Source: Macrothele yani (Eukaryota > Arthropoda > Arachnida > Araneae > Macrothelidae). From it: a stretch of 64,000 nt of DNA. Positions 34,250 through 45,508 of this stretch are shown here, in pieces. Both the position numbers and the translations under genes were made by a program. The notes under the pieces were generated by a model. It made no database searches, had not been told where the DNA came from, and was given only the letters and a program-made list of their open reading frames with translations. The stretch's first letter is position 1. The number at the start of each line of letters is the position of its first letter. Location: NCBI GenBank assembly GCA_039090855.1, contig CM077011.1, positions 29,169,001-29,233,000 on the forward strand, read 5' to 3'.

Positions 34250-34480
34250 GATGGGATTTGCTGTTCCAATACAAAAGGCGGATGCTCGATTGGATTAATA
34301 TCCAGGGAATTCGTTGGGCAGGGTAATAATACCTGGAAGTCTTCCTCATGTCCAGCGAACCGTTATCGAAAAATCGGGGCAGTGTGACGTGGCGCATTAT
34401 CCTTCTGAAAGAAAGGCACGACTTGAGGGGAATACTTCATTGCAGACCTTGACGCACCTGATGCTTAGGTCGGTAGTATA

Positions 34481-35640
34481 CGTCATAGTTTCCTGCACAT
34501 GAATGACAAACCCAGAGTTTCCCAGCAGATCATTGCCCAAAGCATTACACTTCCTCTACTGGCTTTGCCATGAAAGGATGTACCTGGTCTGCAATGATGT
34601 TTAGGTATGTGGTAGACGTCATAGTTTCCTGCACATGAATGACTAGACCCAAAGTTTCCCAGCAGATCATTGCCCAAAGCATTACACTTCCTCTACTGGC
34701 TTTGTCATGAAAGGATGTTCCTGGTCTGCAATGATGTTTAGGTAGGTAGTATACGTCATAGTTTCCTGCACATGAATGACTAGACCCAAGGTTTCCCAGC
34801 AGCTCATTGCTCAAAGCATTACACTTCCTCTACTGGCTTTGCCATGAAAGGATGTGTCTCGTCAGGAATGATGTTCGTGTAGGTGGTAGACGTCATAGTT
34901 TCCTGCACATGAATGACTAGACATAAGGTTTCCCAGGAAATCATTGCCCAAAGCATTACACTTCCTCTACTGGCTTTGCCATGAAAGAATGTTTCTGGTC
35001 TGCAATGATGTTTAGGTATGTGGTGGACGTCATAGTTTCCTGCATATGAATGACTAGACCCAAAGTTTCCCAGCAAATCATTGCCCAAAGCATTACACTT
35101 CCTCTATTGGCTTTGCCATGAAAGGATGTTTCTGGTCTGCAATGATGTTTAGGTATGTGGTAGACGTCATAGTTTCCTGCACATGAATGACTAGACCCAA
35201 GGTTTCCCAGCAGCTCATTGCTCAAAGCATTACACTTCCTCTACTGGCTTTGCCATGAAAGGATGTACCTGGTCTGCAATGATGTTTAGTTATGTGGTAG
35301 ACGTCATAGTTTCCTGCACATGAATGACTAGACCCAAAGTTTCCCAGCAGATCATTGCCCAAAGCATTACACTTCCTCTACTGGCTTTGTCATGAAAGGA
35401 TGTTCCTGGTCTGCAATGATGTTTAGGTAGGTAGTATACGTCATAGTTTCCTACACATGAATGACTAGACCCAAGGTTTCCCCAGCAGAACATTGCCCAA
35501 AGCATTACACTTCCTCTACTGGCTTTGCCATGAAAGGATGTGCCACGTCAAGAATTATGTTTAGGTAGGTGGTGGACGTCATAGTTTCCTGCACAGGAAT
35601 GACTAGACCCAAAGTTTCCCAGCAGTTCATTGCCCAAAGC
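34481..35640. repeat. 137-bp tandem array made of transposase coding sequence
   Basis: The phrase CGTCATAGTTTCCTGC recurs at 34481, 34617, 34754, 34891, 35028, 35165, 35302, 35439 and 35577 (spacing 136-138). On the minus strand each unit encodes the same transposase segment, but 137 is not a multiple of 3, so units alternate frames. The units at 34617 and 35302 (685 bp = five units apart) look almost identical, hinting at a multi-unit duplication. Confidence 0.95.
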
Positions 35641-36237
35641 ATTACACTTCCTCCACCGACTTGTTTTCTTTCCAAGGTGCATGCTGCTAACACTTCCCCA
35701 GGTAAAGGTCGTACACGTGTCCGGACGTTCAGAGGGTGCCACAGAAAACGGGATTCATCGGACATGTCAACCTGCTTCTAATCATTCACGGTTCAGTTTT
35801 GATGCTCGCGTGCTCATTGTAGCTGCTTTCAACTGTGAACCGAGGTTAGCATGGGCACTCGGTGAAGCCTGCGGCTACGTAACCTCCTTTTCAGCAGGGT
35901 TCAATGCACCCCTTGCTGTGATACATTACTCACGTCACCAGCATTCAAATTACCGGCGAGTTACGGCACAGTATCCTTGCTGTTGGCTCGTACCATGTGA
36001 AGCTGGCTTCGCTCACCTTTGGCCTCGATGAGCAGTGGTCCTTCCTCCGACCACTTTTTGAAGGTACTAACCACGGTCAACCGTAAGCAACCCCTTGCCG
36101 TATCGGAAATGCTTTGCCCCAGTCGTCTGGCCATTACAGTTTCGCTTTTGACAAACTCGCTGTAGTCCGCTGTCTTTCCCATCTGAAGAACAAGAATAAC
36201 ACTGATTAACAGAACTTAGTATCAGGTGTTATTTATA

Positions 36238-37117
36238 CAGGGTGTTCCACTCGCTACCGAACCCGGCATTTCTTTAATAATATCAACACCAAAGAAGATA
36301 TTGGAACGAAATTTGAAGTGGACTTACCTCATTTCGGGAGAAATGTGGTGACATCACAACATGTGCTGGAAGTGGCCACCATTTGTGTCCAGACAGCATT
36401 GAACCTGGCGCTGTCCTCCACCCAGCAGGACGCGCCTCTCTGCAGCTTTGTTATGCCATTTCGCTGAGCGTGTATACACAACACGGTTGTTGATAATGAG
36501 TGCTCGTGCTCGTGGCTGTTCGCGTACGTGTGAAAATGTATCGGTATACTTTGGAGGTACGAGTGTTTATTGTTCTCCCTTATTGAAAAACAGAACAGAT
36601 AAAGTCTTGTCAACAGCAGTTCCTGGAAAGGTTTGCAGGCAGACATCCGCCGAGCAAGTCCACCATTTGGGCATTGTGGAAGAAATTGGAAACCAAGGGG
36701 ACTTTATTAGACGACCATGCAGTTTGTGCACAAATTTCCGAGGAAACGATCCATAATGTAAAGGACCGACTACTTGCGTTTCCCAGGAAGTCCCTTCTCC
36801 GACTGTCACAGGAAACAGGATTGGTTGTCCAAAAGCACTTGTCAACGTGCTGTGCAAAAACACGAAGCTTCATGAGTTCCGGCAGTGAGATAAATTCAGG
36901 CAGTGACTGCAGACGTGCTGACAAGCACTTTCCACAATATGGTGTGCCGGGTTCAATGCTGTCTGGAGTCAAATGGTGGCCACTTCCAGCACATTTTGTG
37001 ATGTCATCACATTTCGCACGAAATGAGGTAAGTCTACTTCAAATTTCGTTGCAATATCTTTATTGGTGTTGATATTATTAAAGAAATGTCGGGTTCGGTA
37101 GAGAGTGGGACACACTG
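36238..37117 (+). mobile_element. 880-bp transposon with ~170-bp TIRs and TA duplication
   Basis: Left end CAGGGTGTTCCACTC (36238) and right end (rc, 37117) are long inverted repeats of roughly 170 bp, extending to the GAACCTGGC block near 36408. TA flanks both ends (36236-36237, 37118-37119). It contains a DUF4817-type N-terminal fragment and lacks a catalytic domain, so it is an internally deleted copy inserted in the 5' UTR of the Tc1 element. Confidence 0.8.
36536..36880 (+). pseudogene. DUF4817/HTH transposase N-terminal fragment
   Basis: ATG at 36536 gives 'MYRYTLEVRVFIVLPY', a stop, then 'QQQFLERFAGRHPPSKSTIW' and 'LWKKLETKGTLLD', then 'RKSLLRLSQETG'. This order (YT..EVRVFIV, RF.GR..PS..TI, RKS.RRLSQE.G) is the DUF4817 HTH domain of IS630-like insect transposases. 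The catalytic part is absent. One in-frame stop. Confidence 0.7.
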
Positions 37118-37204
37118 TACCATTTCATGATCGTTACACGCACTATGGTTTCCCTACAGTTGCTTCGATTAGCATAAGGACTCTTGCTGGTCATAATGTT
37201 TTGT

Positions 37205-37565
37205 CTCTTCGGTGTATGTGGTAGTCCTTGCGCCTCCTCTGTTGCTGGAACTGACAGGGAGACTGGGTATTGTTATGTAGATAGCATATCGTATGATATT
37301 AAGGTTATTGTGGCAACACATATTCTTTCCCACGCCTGTCGGTGGACTTGTTATTGTATATTGTGTTACCGCGAACAACCGGGTACTTGAAATGTCCTAC
37401 AGATTATTGAATGATGTCTATGTATCAGTCTTTCGACCCCGTAACATAAAAAGTATTACAGCTACCAATGCAAAATTTTATGTTTGGGGTTTTGTGAATT
37501 TATACTATGAAGCATAGCATTTCACCTTTTCTTAAACATAATTGTAGTCAGTGTCAATTTAAAAA
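37205..37565. other. Spacer, no gene seen
   Basis: No recognised content apart from short ORFs. Confidence 0.45.
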
Positions 37566-38676
37566 ACAAGTTAGTAAAATTAATGCACTGATTATAATAC
37601 GCTTTCCAACATACCAGAAATCATCACTCAAGTTATGAGGATAATGGCTGTGGAATAAATCTCGGTCCTGTGCCCTGACCTTTGATCCCATTTCGATGAT
37701 ATTCAACAGAACCGGTTCAGTATACCTCCGAAATAGCATGATAAAGTTTTGTCGCCATCGAAGCATTTTTACGTAAGTTATGACGCATAATGGCGATGGA
37801 AGTGATTCCGCTCCTATATCCTGACCTTTGACCCCATTTCCAATAGGGTTTGTCCCCAGGTGGTCCCCTACCACATACTAAAATTTCATCGAAATCGAAC
37901 CTTTTTTACGTTAGTTATGACGCATAAGAGCGTGGAAAGGATTCTGCTCCTTGTCCTGATTTTTGACTCCATTTCGTTCACTTTTAATAGGGTTCCATCC
38001 CAGGTGTTCCCCTTCCACATACTAAAATTTCATCGAAATCGAACGATTTTTACGCGAGTTATCGTGCGGACGGACATATGCACACAACGCGTGACGTAAT
38101 GAGGCACATGGGGCTCGCGAATCTGCTCGAAAGAGTGTGACGTCATATAACTTTAATAGGATCCACACAAGACGCGTGACGTAATAAGACAGAAGGCGTG
38201 ACCGCGCGCCAACCTCTCAATCGCGAGATTGTGACGTCATAAGATTTCTAAGCATGGGTAACATTAACGGGACGACGCCATGACCCTAAAAATGTGGTAA
38301 TTCGGGGTGTTATTTAACGCACTAAACAAAGTTTCTTAAAGTCGAGATCAAGCTAAATCGATTTCTAGCTCCAGAAAACGGTAGGTTAACGGACTTTCAT
38401 CAAAGTCCTTAGAGCCGTTTTCAAAATAAAATTTAAATACACAAGAATTGCTCCTTTAATAGTACGGGATAAGGGCGATGGAATGGATCCCGATCCTATG
38501 TCCAGAACTTTGACCCCATTTCGTCCATTTTCAATAGGGTTCGTCCCCAGGTGGTCCCCTACCACATAGTAAAATTTCATCGAAATCGAACCATTTTTAC
38601 GCGAGTTATCGTGCCGACAGACGGACGGACAAAGCTGGAGCATATATGCTTCTTCAACCTATGGTTGGAAAGCGTA
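37566..38676 (-). repeat. Modular repeat family 1, copy E2, with internal module C
   Basis: Inverted orientation. The right-end signature (ACAAGTTAGTAAAATTAATG, 37566) and GCTTTCCAACATACCAG come first, then B and A modules, and a ~330-bp non-modular insert (module C, about 38075-38465) with TGACGTCA-type sites and GACGTAAT phrases. One more A module follows, and the hairpin end closes at 38676 (GGTTGGAAAGCGTA). Module C recurs in copy E5 at ~53915-54245. Confidence 0.85.
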
Positions 38677-38785
38677 AAAAATATCTCAAGTTCCAAAACA
38701 TCCTGTTCCTTCAAAAATTATGATAAGAAAAAAACGTAATTTTTGACAAGTCCTCCTACAGAAAAGACAAAAGCATTATAAATCT

Positions 38786-39190
38786 GCTCCGAAAATTAAT
38801 AAGCTCCTACAGAAAATAAACCAATACTTTTCAGAAAATTAATAAGCTCCTACAGAAAATAAACCAATACTTTTCAGAAAATTAATAAGCTCCTACAGAA
38901 AATAAACCAATACTTTTCAGAAAATTAATAAGCTCCTACAGAAAATAAACCAATACTTTTCAGAAAATTAATAAGCTCCTACAGAAAATAAACCAATACT
39001 TTTCAGAAAATTAATAAGCTCCTACAGAAAATAAACCAATACTTTTCAGAAAATTAATAAGCTCCTACAGAAAATAAACCAATACTTTTCAAGAAATTAA
39101 TAAGCTCCTACAGAAAATGAACCAATATTTTCAAAAAAAATTAGCTCTCACAGAAAATATATGAATTTTTTTTTCAGAAAATTTATATGC
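38786..39190. repeat. 43-bp minisatellite
   Basis: Units beginning AAGCTCCTACAG at 38801, 38844, 38887 and onward at 43-bp steps, about seven good units (AATAAACCAATACTTTTCAG) and two degraded ones to ~39190. Confidence 0.95.
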
Positions 39191-39322
39191 TCCTGCAGAA
39201 AATAAGATGAAAATTAATAAGCCTAAATTTAACCTGCAAGAATACCAAAAAAAAAAAAAAAATTTATCATTGCTGGAGTCCAGCCTCCTGCTGTTTTAAT
39301 ATTAGACGTGAACGAACTGGTA

Positions 39323-39400
39323 GTTTCTAGCTGATTCAGTTAGCATCGCTTCGTTCTCGCGCACGAACCATTGCAGGCTCGAATCCCGTCGAGGGAAGGG
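39323..39400 (+). repeat. tRNA-like sequence, probable SINE head or tRNA pseudogene
   Basis: Box A-like TTCAGTTAGCATCGC, a TTCGT/ACGAA stem with the loop between, and box B-like GGCTCGAATCC with a partly paired T-arm. D-stem and acceptor stem are not convincing, so not called as a functional tRNA. Confidence 0.3.
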
Positions 39401-39802
39401 TTTCCATTGTTTCGTATTCATAAGTCAAAAAATCTACCGCTTCTATACATTAAGTCGTACAGTTCAGGTCGGGCTTTCGCACGACATCGACAGTGGGCTA
39501 GGTGAACATGAATTTTTATATAGGGACTGAAAAAATTAAAATCTGTTTCTAAAAGCTCGGGAAATTTCTGTAAAACAACGGAATTAATGACAATGGAAAA
39601 TCTTTCAAAATACTGAATGCTTTCGTTTCGTTATTAGAAACGAAAATTTCGTTCAAATTTGGGAACCTAACTGTAACTTGGCGGCACGGGGTTTTTTTTT
39701 TGGTTTTTTTTTTCAGGAATTTTTCGTAAATTCGCGCCATTTATTTTTTATGGTGTAGACGATGGCGAATTTTTAATGTTATTGGACAACTAGGTGAGAT
39801 GG

Positions 39803-40030
39803 TCACAACTTTCTGCACCAATTTAAAGTTAAACTCCGCGCAGCATGAGTGAATTCTACGAGAAGATGAGTGCGGCAAAGATCCAGGACAGCAATTTCTT
39901 CAGCTGGATGCCTTGTAGCTGATGCAGTCGGCGGCATCAAGGAGCGACGGTGAAAACGGCTTGTTCGAAACTGTCTTTGAGATGTGTTCAGAGTTTTGCG
40001 GCTATCTGTGCTTTCAGAGATCCATGCATC
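39803..40030 (-). other. Possible host exon behind a strong splice acceptor
   Basis: On the minus strand a long pyrimidine tract ending TTTATTTCAG (40031-40040) precedes GATGCATGG. The frame from there stays open 75 codons to a stop at 39803 ('DAWISESTDSRKTLNTSQ', 'HPAEEIAVLDLCRTHLLVEF'). GC is higher than the flanks. No domain known, and no partner exon identified. Confidence 0.25.
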
Positions 40031-40619
40031 CTGAAATAAAAAAAAATTAATTTCTCTTTCGGTTCCATGCACAGTAGGGTAATTAAATTACAAGAAACAA
40101 AAGGGGGCTGGGACTAAGAGGAGTGTACCCATAGTCAAGTGTGCTGAACACATTTCGCGATTAAGAGCTACATTCAAGTCCACCGAATACGTTTCGAAAG
40201 CCGTATTGAGGTGTACCGAATAGTTTTGAGGATTATCAGCAATACGCTCAGTACGGCAATTAAGTAATGAAACTGATTTTTGAAAAACTCCCGTAAAACA
40301 CACGGGTTGGGAAGGCGTGGTTTTTTTTATGTTTTAACTATGTTGTGGTAAAAGCGTTATTTACGCAGTGCATGACGTCATTCTGTCATGGAGCAGAGAA
40401 CAAATATCCGGTTCTGCTTAAAAATCGGCAAAACTGCATCTGAGACAGTTCAAGTTTTGGGTGATGCGTATGGGACTGATAAGCCTATCTCGTGCACAAA
40501 TATTCCGATGGTATGCACGTTTCAAGAATGTTCAGGAAGATTAGAAAAATGACGAAAGGCCCGGATGCTCGATTTCAGTGCGCATGTCTGAACTCATTGA
40601 GAAATTTCGCTGAAGAATA

Positions 40620-42066
40620 ACAAGTTAGTAAAATCATGCAATGCATTGATTATGATACGCTTTCCAACATACCAGAAATTATTACTCAAGTTATGAGAAT
40701 AATGGCTGTGGAATAAATCTCGCTCCTGTGTCCTGACCTTTTACCCCATTTCGATGATATTCAACAGAACCGGTTCAGTATACCTCAAGAATAACATACT
40801 AAAGTTTTGTCGCAATAGAAGCAGTTTTTTATGCAAGTTATGAGAATAATGGCTGTGGAATAAATCTTGCTTTTGTCCAATGACCTTTGACCCCATTTCG
40901 TTGATATTCAACAGAACCGGTTCACTATACCTCAGGAACAACATGATAACGTTTTGTCGCAATCGAAACATTTTTAGGTAAATTATGATTCACAAGGGAA
41001 ATGGAATGGTTCCCACTTCAGTGTCCTGACCTTTGACCCCTTTCCACCCATTTTCAATAGGGTTCGTCCCCAGTGGCTCCCTACCACATACTAAAATTTC
41101 ATCGAAATCGAACCATTTTTACGCAAGTCGTGACGCATAAGGGCAATGGAACAAATCCCGCTCTTATGTCCTGCCTGACCTTTGACCATATTTCGCCCAT
41201 TTTCAATAGGGTTCGTGCCCAGATGGTTCCCTACCACATACTAAAATTTCATCAAAATCGAACCATATTTACGCATGTTATGACGCATAAAGGCAATGGA
41301 ATGGATCCCGCTTTTATGCCCTGACCTTTGATCCCATTTCGCCCATTTTCAACAGGGTTCGTCTCCAGGTGGTTCCTTACCAAATACTGAAATTTCATCG
41401 AAATCGAACCATATTTACGCATGTTATGACGCATAAAGGCAATGAAATGGATCCCAATTTTATGTCCTGACCTTTGACTCCATTCCGCCCATTTTCAATA
41501 GGTTTCGTTCCCAGGTGGTTCCTTACCACATACCAAAATTTCATCGAAATCGAACCATTTTTACGCAAGTTATGACACATAAGGGCAATGGAATAAATTC
41601 CACTCTTATGCCCTGCCTGACCTTTGACCCCATTTCGCCAATTTTCAATACGGTTTGTGCCCAGGTAGTTTCCTACCACATACTAAAATTTCATCGAAAT
41701 CGAACCATATTTACGCATGTTATGACGCATAAAGGCAATGAAATGGATCCCGCTTTTACGTCCTGACCTTTGACCCCATTCCGCCCATTTTCAACAGGGT
41801 TCGTTCCCAAGTGGTTCCTTACCACATACTAAATTTCCATCAAAATCGAACCATTTTTACGCAAGTTATGACGCATAAGAGCAATAGAATGGATCCCGCT
41901 CCTATGTCCTGACCTTTGACCCTGTTTCGCCCATTTTCAAAAGGGTTCGTCCCCAGGTGGTCCCCTACCACATACTAAAATTTCGTCGAAATCGAACCAT
42001 TTTCACGTGAGTTATCCTGCGGACGGACAAAGCTGGAGCATATACGAACTACGGTTGGAAAGCGTA
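40620..42066 (-). repeat. Modular repeat family 1, copy E3
   Basis: Inverted orientation: ACAAGTTAGTAAAATCATGC at 40620, then B-type and several A-type modules at ~146-bp steps, closing with GGTTGGAAAGCGTA (42053-42066). The complement of GGGTCAAAGGTCA appears several times (for example ~40880, 41028, 41617, 41764, 41909). Inserted inside a mariner transposase. Confidence 0.9.
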
Positions 42067-42419
42067 AAAAAGTGATCGTTGTATGACCTTGAGGATGCTG
42101 GAATGTGAGCTCGGTATTAATAAGAAGACGATTCTACAAATTTTAGTGCAAAATTTCGGGGGGAGGGGAGAATTTTGTGCTCGTTTTGTTCCGCATGCTT
42201 TATCAGACGACCAGAAACATGTACGAGTGGAGTACGCAAAAGACATCACGGAGAGTGCAGAAACAATGAAACATTTCCTCCAAAGCATTGTTGCAGGTGA
42301 TGTGTGTTTTCATGATGATGCTGAAGCGAAGCGTCAGAGTGCTCAGTGGAAATCGCCACAGTCACCCAGAAGAAAGATGATCAACTTACAGAAGACTGAA
42401 ATCAAGACAGAGCCTTGTT

Positions 42420-43153
42420 TACGCTTTCCAACCGTAGGTTGAAGAAGCATATAGCTCCAGCTTTGCCCGTCTGTCTGTCTGTCCATCCGTCCGCACGATA
42501 ACTCGCGTAAATATGGCTTGCTTTCGATGACATTTTAGTATGTGATAGGAGGCCACTTGGGGATAAACCCTATTGAAAATGGATGAAATAAGGTCAAAGG
42601 TCACGACATAGGGGCGGGATCCATTCCATTGCCCTCATGCGCCATAACTTACGTGAAAATACTTCGATTGCGACAAAACTTTACTATGTTATTCCGGAGA
42701 TATACTGTACCGGTTCTGTTGAATATCATCAAAATGGGGACAAAGATCAGGTCACAGAAGCCAGATTTATTCCACAGCCATCATCTTCATAACTTGACTA
42801 AAAGTGCTTCTATTGCAGCAAAACCTAAGTATATTGTTTCGGAGGTATACTGAACCAATTCTGTTTAATATCATCGAAATGGGATCAAAGGTCAGGACAC
42901 ATGAGCGAGATTTATTAAACAGCCATTATCCTCATAACCTGACTAAAAAGGCATCTATTGCGACAAAAATTTTGCAAGTTGTTCCGCAGGTATACTGAAC
43001 CAGTTGTATTAAATATCATCGAAATTGGGTCAAAGTTCAGGGCACAGGAGCGGGATTTATTCCACAGCCATTCTCCTCATAACTTGGGTAATGATTTCTG
43101 GTATGTTGGAAAGCGTATCATAATCAATGCATTGCATGATTTTACTAACTTGT
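42420..43153 (+). repeat. Modular repeat family 1, copy E4
   Basis: TACGCTTTCCAACC hairpin start (42420), one A module with AGGTCAAAGGTCA (~42590), three B modules at 145-bp spacing (GACAAAACT-type phrases at 42670, 42815, 42960), then GGAAAGCGTATCATAATC and ACTAACTTGT (43153). Inserted inside the same mariner as E3, opposite orientation. Confidence 0.9.
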
Positions 43154-43661
43154 GTGCCTTTACGACAGCAAGGGAATTCTGCATCACGAGTTCATTCCTG
43201 AAGGTACAACTGTCACTAGCAATGCTTACAAATCCGCTTTGGAATGATTGGGGAAGAGGATTGTTCGTCTCAGGTCTGAGTACAAAAGCGATAACGCACC
43301 CGCAAACACAACAGTCGCTGTACAGCAATTTCTAGCACGAAAAAGAGTGTGTGTACTGAATCATCCCCCTGTTCTCCAGATTTGTCACCGTGTAACTACT
43401 TTCTATTCCTCAAATTAAAGCCTCCTTTAAAAGGAAACGTTTTTCAAGACGTTGAAGACATACAAAGAGCTGTAACATCAGCTCTTCACTTCATTCCAAA
43501 AGATCACCTCTGCAAGTTCTTCCCTTCGTTGGGTCATCGTGCCACTTTTTGTATTAACACAGGAGAAATGTACTTCGAATAAAATTTAGTCACAAATTTT
43601 TCCTGCTTTTCCATTTTTGTTTTAATTCAGTTGCATTACTTAATTGTCGCACTCTGTATAA

Positions 43662-44155
43662 TCATCATCATCAACATTCCCAAATCTCCTCCACAATTCT
43701 CTGTCTTCAGCCACTCTGTTTGCTCCAGCATGCGTTCGAATTTAATCTACCCATCTCCCACGTGGTCTTCTTTCGGGCCTTTTACTGATCCTTGGTGTTC
43801 AGTCTAATATTTCAGTTTCCAAACGATTGTGAGTTCTTCTAGTTTGGGGGTCTTTATTTTGATCACGATGTAATCCACTCTTGTCATTTTTCTGAGCCAT
43901 GAGTTCCCTTAACTAACTTTCTTGGTTACACAAAGTATTCATCTCTTCGTGCTTGTTTGAGTTGTCTTCAGCCCCTGAATATCTCTTTTAGGTGAGGTCA
44001 ATGTCTCTGATCCATAAGCAGGAACTGGTGGGGTGCAGCGCTGAAACACTTTTTCTTTTAAGACATAATTGTACTCTTTCTTACAAATGCACTCCAGCCA
44101 AGTTTTGTACGCCTATTAATTTCGTTTTCGATGTGTCGTTCTCTTGATGTCTATT
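43662..44155 (-). pseudogene. RTE LINE 3' fragment
   Basis: Minus-strand C-terminal part of an RTE reverse transcriptase with many stops: readable blocks resemble 'PRGRWVD', 'RELWRRFGN' and, upstream, 'LKRKSV'. It begins at its 3' tail (ATC)n (43663-43672) and is 5'-truncated near 44155. Distinct from the copy at 27.4-30.7 kb. Confidence 0.7.
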
Positions 44156-45508
44156 ATCCAAGGCACATGTATGCATCAGATACTTGTAGTTAATTTTGTC
44201 AAAATATTTAACACCCCAAATATACCCTCTTTTGACTTTTCCGTTTACTGCAGTTAAATAGCGAAAAGGAAAACCCCAGAAATAAAAACGTTAAACCAAA
44301 TGCGACATAACACATTTTTTTCCATTGCATTTCATTTAGGTAAATGAAGTTCCGGAGCTTCCAGGTGTACACACACACACGCACACGCACATTGGTTATG
44401 TTCGGTACAAGAAATATTGAAGGGATTTAATTCGAACAGGGTTAACCTAAGCCATCTCTGTAGGAAAGATCCTCGTTTTGGGGGGATTCGATTTACGTAT
44501 AACTTTAATGCAAAATTTTAAACATAAGTATTATGGAAAAGCCTGTTCGGGAACATGGGACAACGAACTATTGCGTAGTTCATATTTGCAATCAGGCTTG
44601 GCTTTTAGTAGCGTTTGGGATCTTTAAGAAACAACACACCGGATTCTGAGCATACTGGGGACTGATTAAAAATATTCATGAGGAACTTCGGTGTAAAATT
44701 CCGGGAATTTCAGTGCATGTGCTCTTCATTGGAATGCATACCGGAACATGTGCCGGATTCCCTCTAAGCCGGTTCTTAATGCAAGCGTCGCAAATATAAA
44801 TGCATAACTTTCATTCTGAGAAATTCATGTTTTATTACGTAGTCTGTTTTATTAGAGAAGTAATTTTAATGTTTCTTCCAGTTTTTCGTGGTAAATCAAA
44901 ATTTTCTTCTAAGAAGCTAATATTCTTTTTCTGTGAACTGTTTCTGATCCTTTGAAAATATCACGTTCTTTGGGATAATGTTGTAACGTTAAAGTGATGC
45001 AATAAAAACCAACAGAGAAAAAGATTCATGATCCCGTATAGGAACAACAGTTTATGTTACTACTAAGCCTTTACCCATTCATTTTCGCTCTTGACTCTTC
45101 GCAGAGTGGGCGATTCACTTGATTATGGCGCCTGTGTTAATTAATTTTCATTCTCGTTGCTGCATAAGAAAAGCAAATCGGCTAATTAAGGAGCTTACGT
45201 TAAATAATTTTCTTTCTTGATACAACAGAGAAAGAGCAAATCGTCTGATTAATAAACACCACTCATTAATTCCGGTTCTCGATGATCTACATCAAGTTCG
45301 TCTATTAGAGCTTGCTATTTAAAATGTTTGTGCCTCATGCTGTACAGAAGGAACAGTTCTGATTAATGCCCTTGAACTCACTAAGTTTCGAAAGTATCTT
45401 TTTACACAAGAGTCTGATGTTAGAAGCTCTAGCGTAATTAGAGACCAACCAGTGCCCTACAACGCTGTCAGTTCTCGTCAGAGGTGTGGTGCGGTATTCC
45501 TTCTCATT
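44156..45508. other. AT-rich spacer, no gene seen
   Basis: A short (CA)n run at 44369-44389. No supported gene. Confidence 0.5.

Larger units (their letters stand above)
33772..36182 (-). pseudogene. Tc1-like transposase pseudogene with internal tandem amplification
   Basis: Start MGKTADYSEFVKSETV at 36182, followed by 'ARRLGQSISDTARG' and 'TVVSTFKKWSEEG' (HTH). The first-Asp region 'MSDESRFLWHPLN' is at ~35720-35765. The next stretch ('SVMLWAMICWETLGL...') is repeated nine times as 137-bp units, so the gene is hugely expanded and unreadable. Downstream parts are cut by the SINE. Same family as copies at 15333-16333 and 49429-50608. Not functional. Confidence 0.85.
33753..37200 (-). mobile_element. 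Tc1-like element, CATTATGACCACC-end family, copy 3, with nested insertions
   Basis: The left end (CCAAAACTTTATGACCACC, 33751-33769) and the complement of the right end (GACAAAACATTATGACC, ending ~37204) are inverted. The interval holds a decayed minus-strand transposase (33772-36182), a SINE (33934-34249), an internal 137-bp array (34481-35640) and an 880-bp DUF4817-type element in its 5' UTR (36238-37117). Removing the insertions leaves roughly a 1.1-1.2 kb backbone, like copies 1 and 2. Confidence 0.75.
40388..43583 (+). pseudogene. Mariner transposase split by two modular repeats
   Basis: Three collinear pieces of one mariner (HTH_48-type) transposase. Piece 1, 40388-40619: MEQRTNIRFCLKIGKTASE onward, HTH region. 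Piece 2, 42067-42419: 'MTLRMLECELGINKKTILQI', 'CARFVPHALSDDQ', 'SIVAGDVCF' (first Asp region), 'AKRQSAQW'. Piece 3, 43154-43583: 'HEFIPEGTTVTSNAY', a DNAPANT second-Asp block, 'HPPCSPDLSPCNYFLF' (third Asp), ending 'GEMYFE' and TAA at 43583. Copy E3 (minus) sits between pieces 1 and 2, and E4 (plus) between 2 and 3. Stops and shifts also occur in piece 1. Confidence 0.9.

Noticed and set aside
38786..39190. CRISPR array from the regular 43-bp spacing
   Set aside because: The whole 43-bp unit is repeated with no unique spacers, and the context is eukaryotic.
39323..39400. Functional tRNA gene
   Set aside because: Box A and B are present, but D-arm and acceptor stem do not pair well and the anticodon loop is irregular; kept only as tRNA-like.
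41073..41766. Many 60-95-codon ORFs in the modular repeats (both strands)
   Set aside because: All frames of the ~146-bp modules give similar ORFs in several copies; no protein family matches and no consistent start. Treated as consequences of the repeats.
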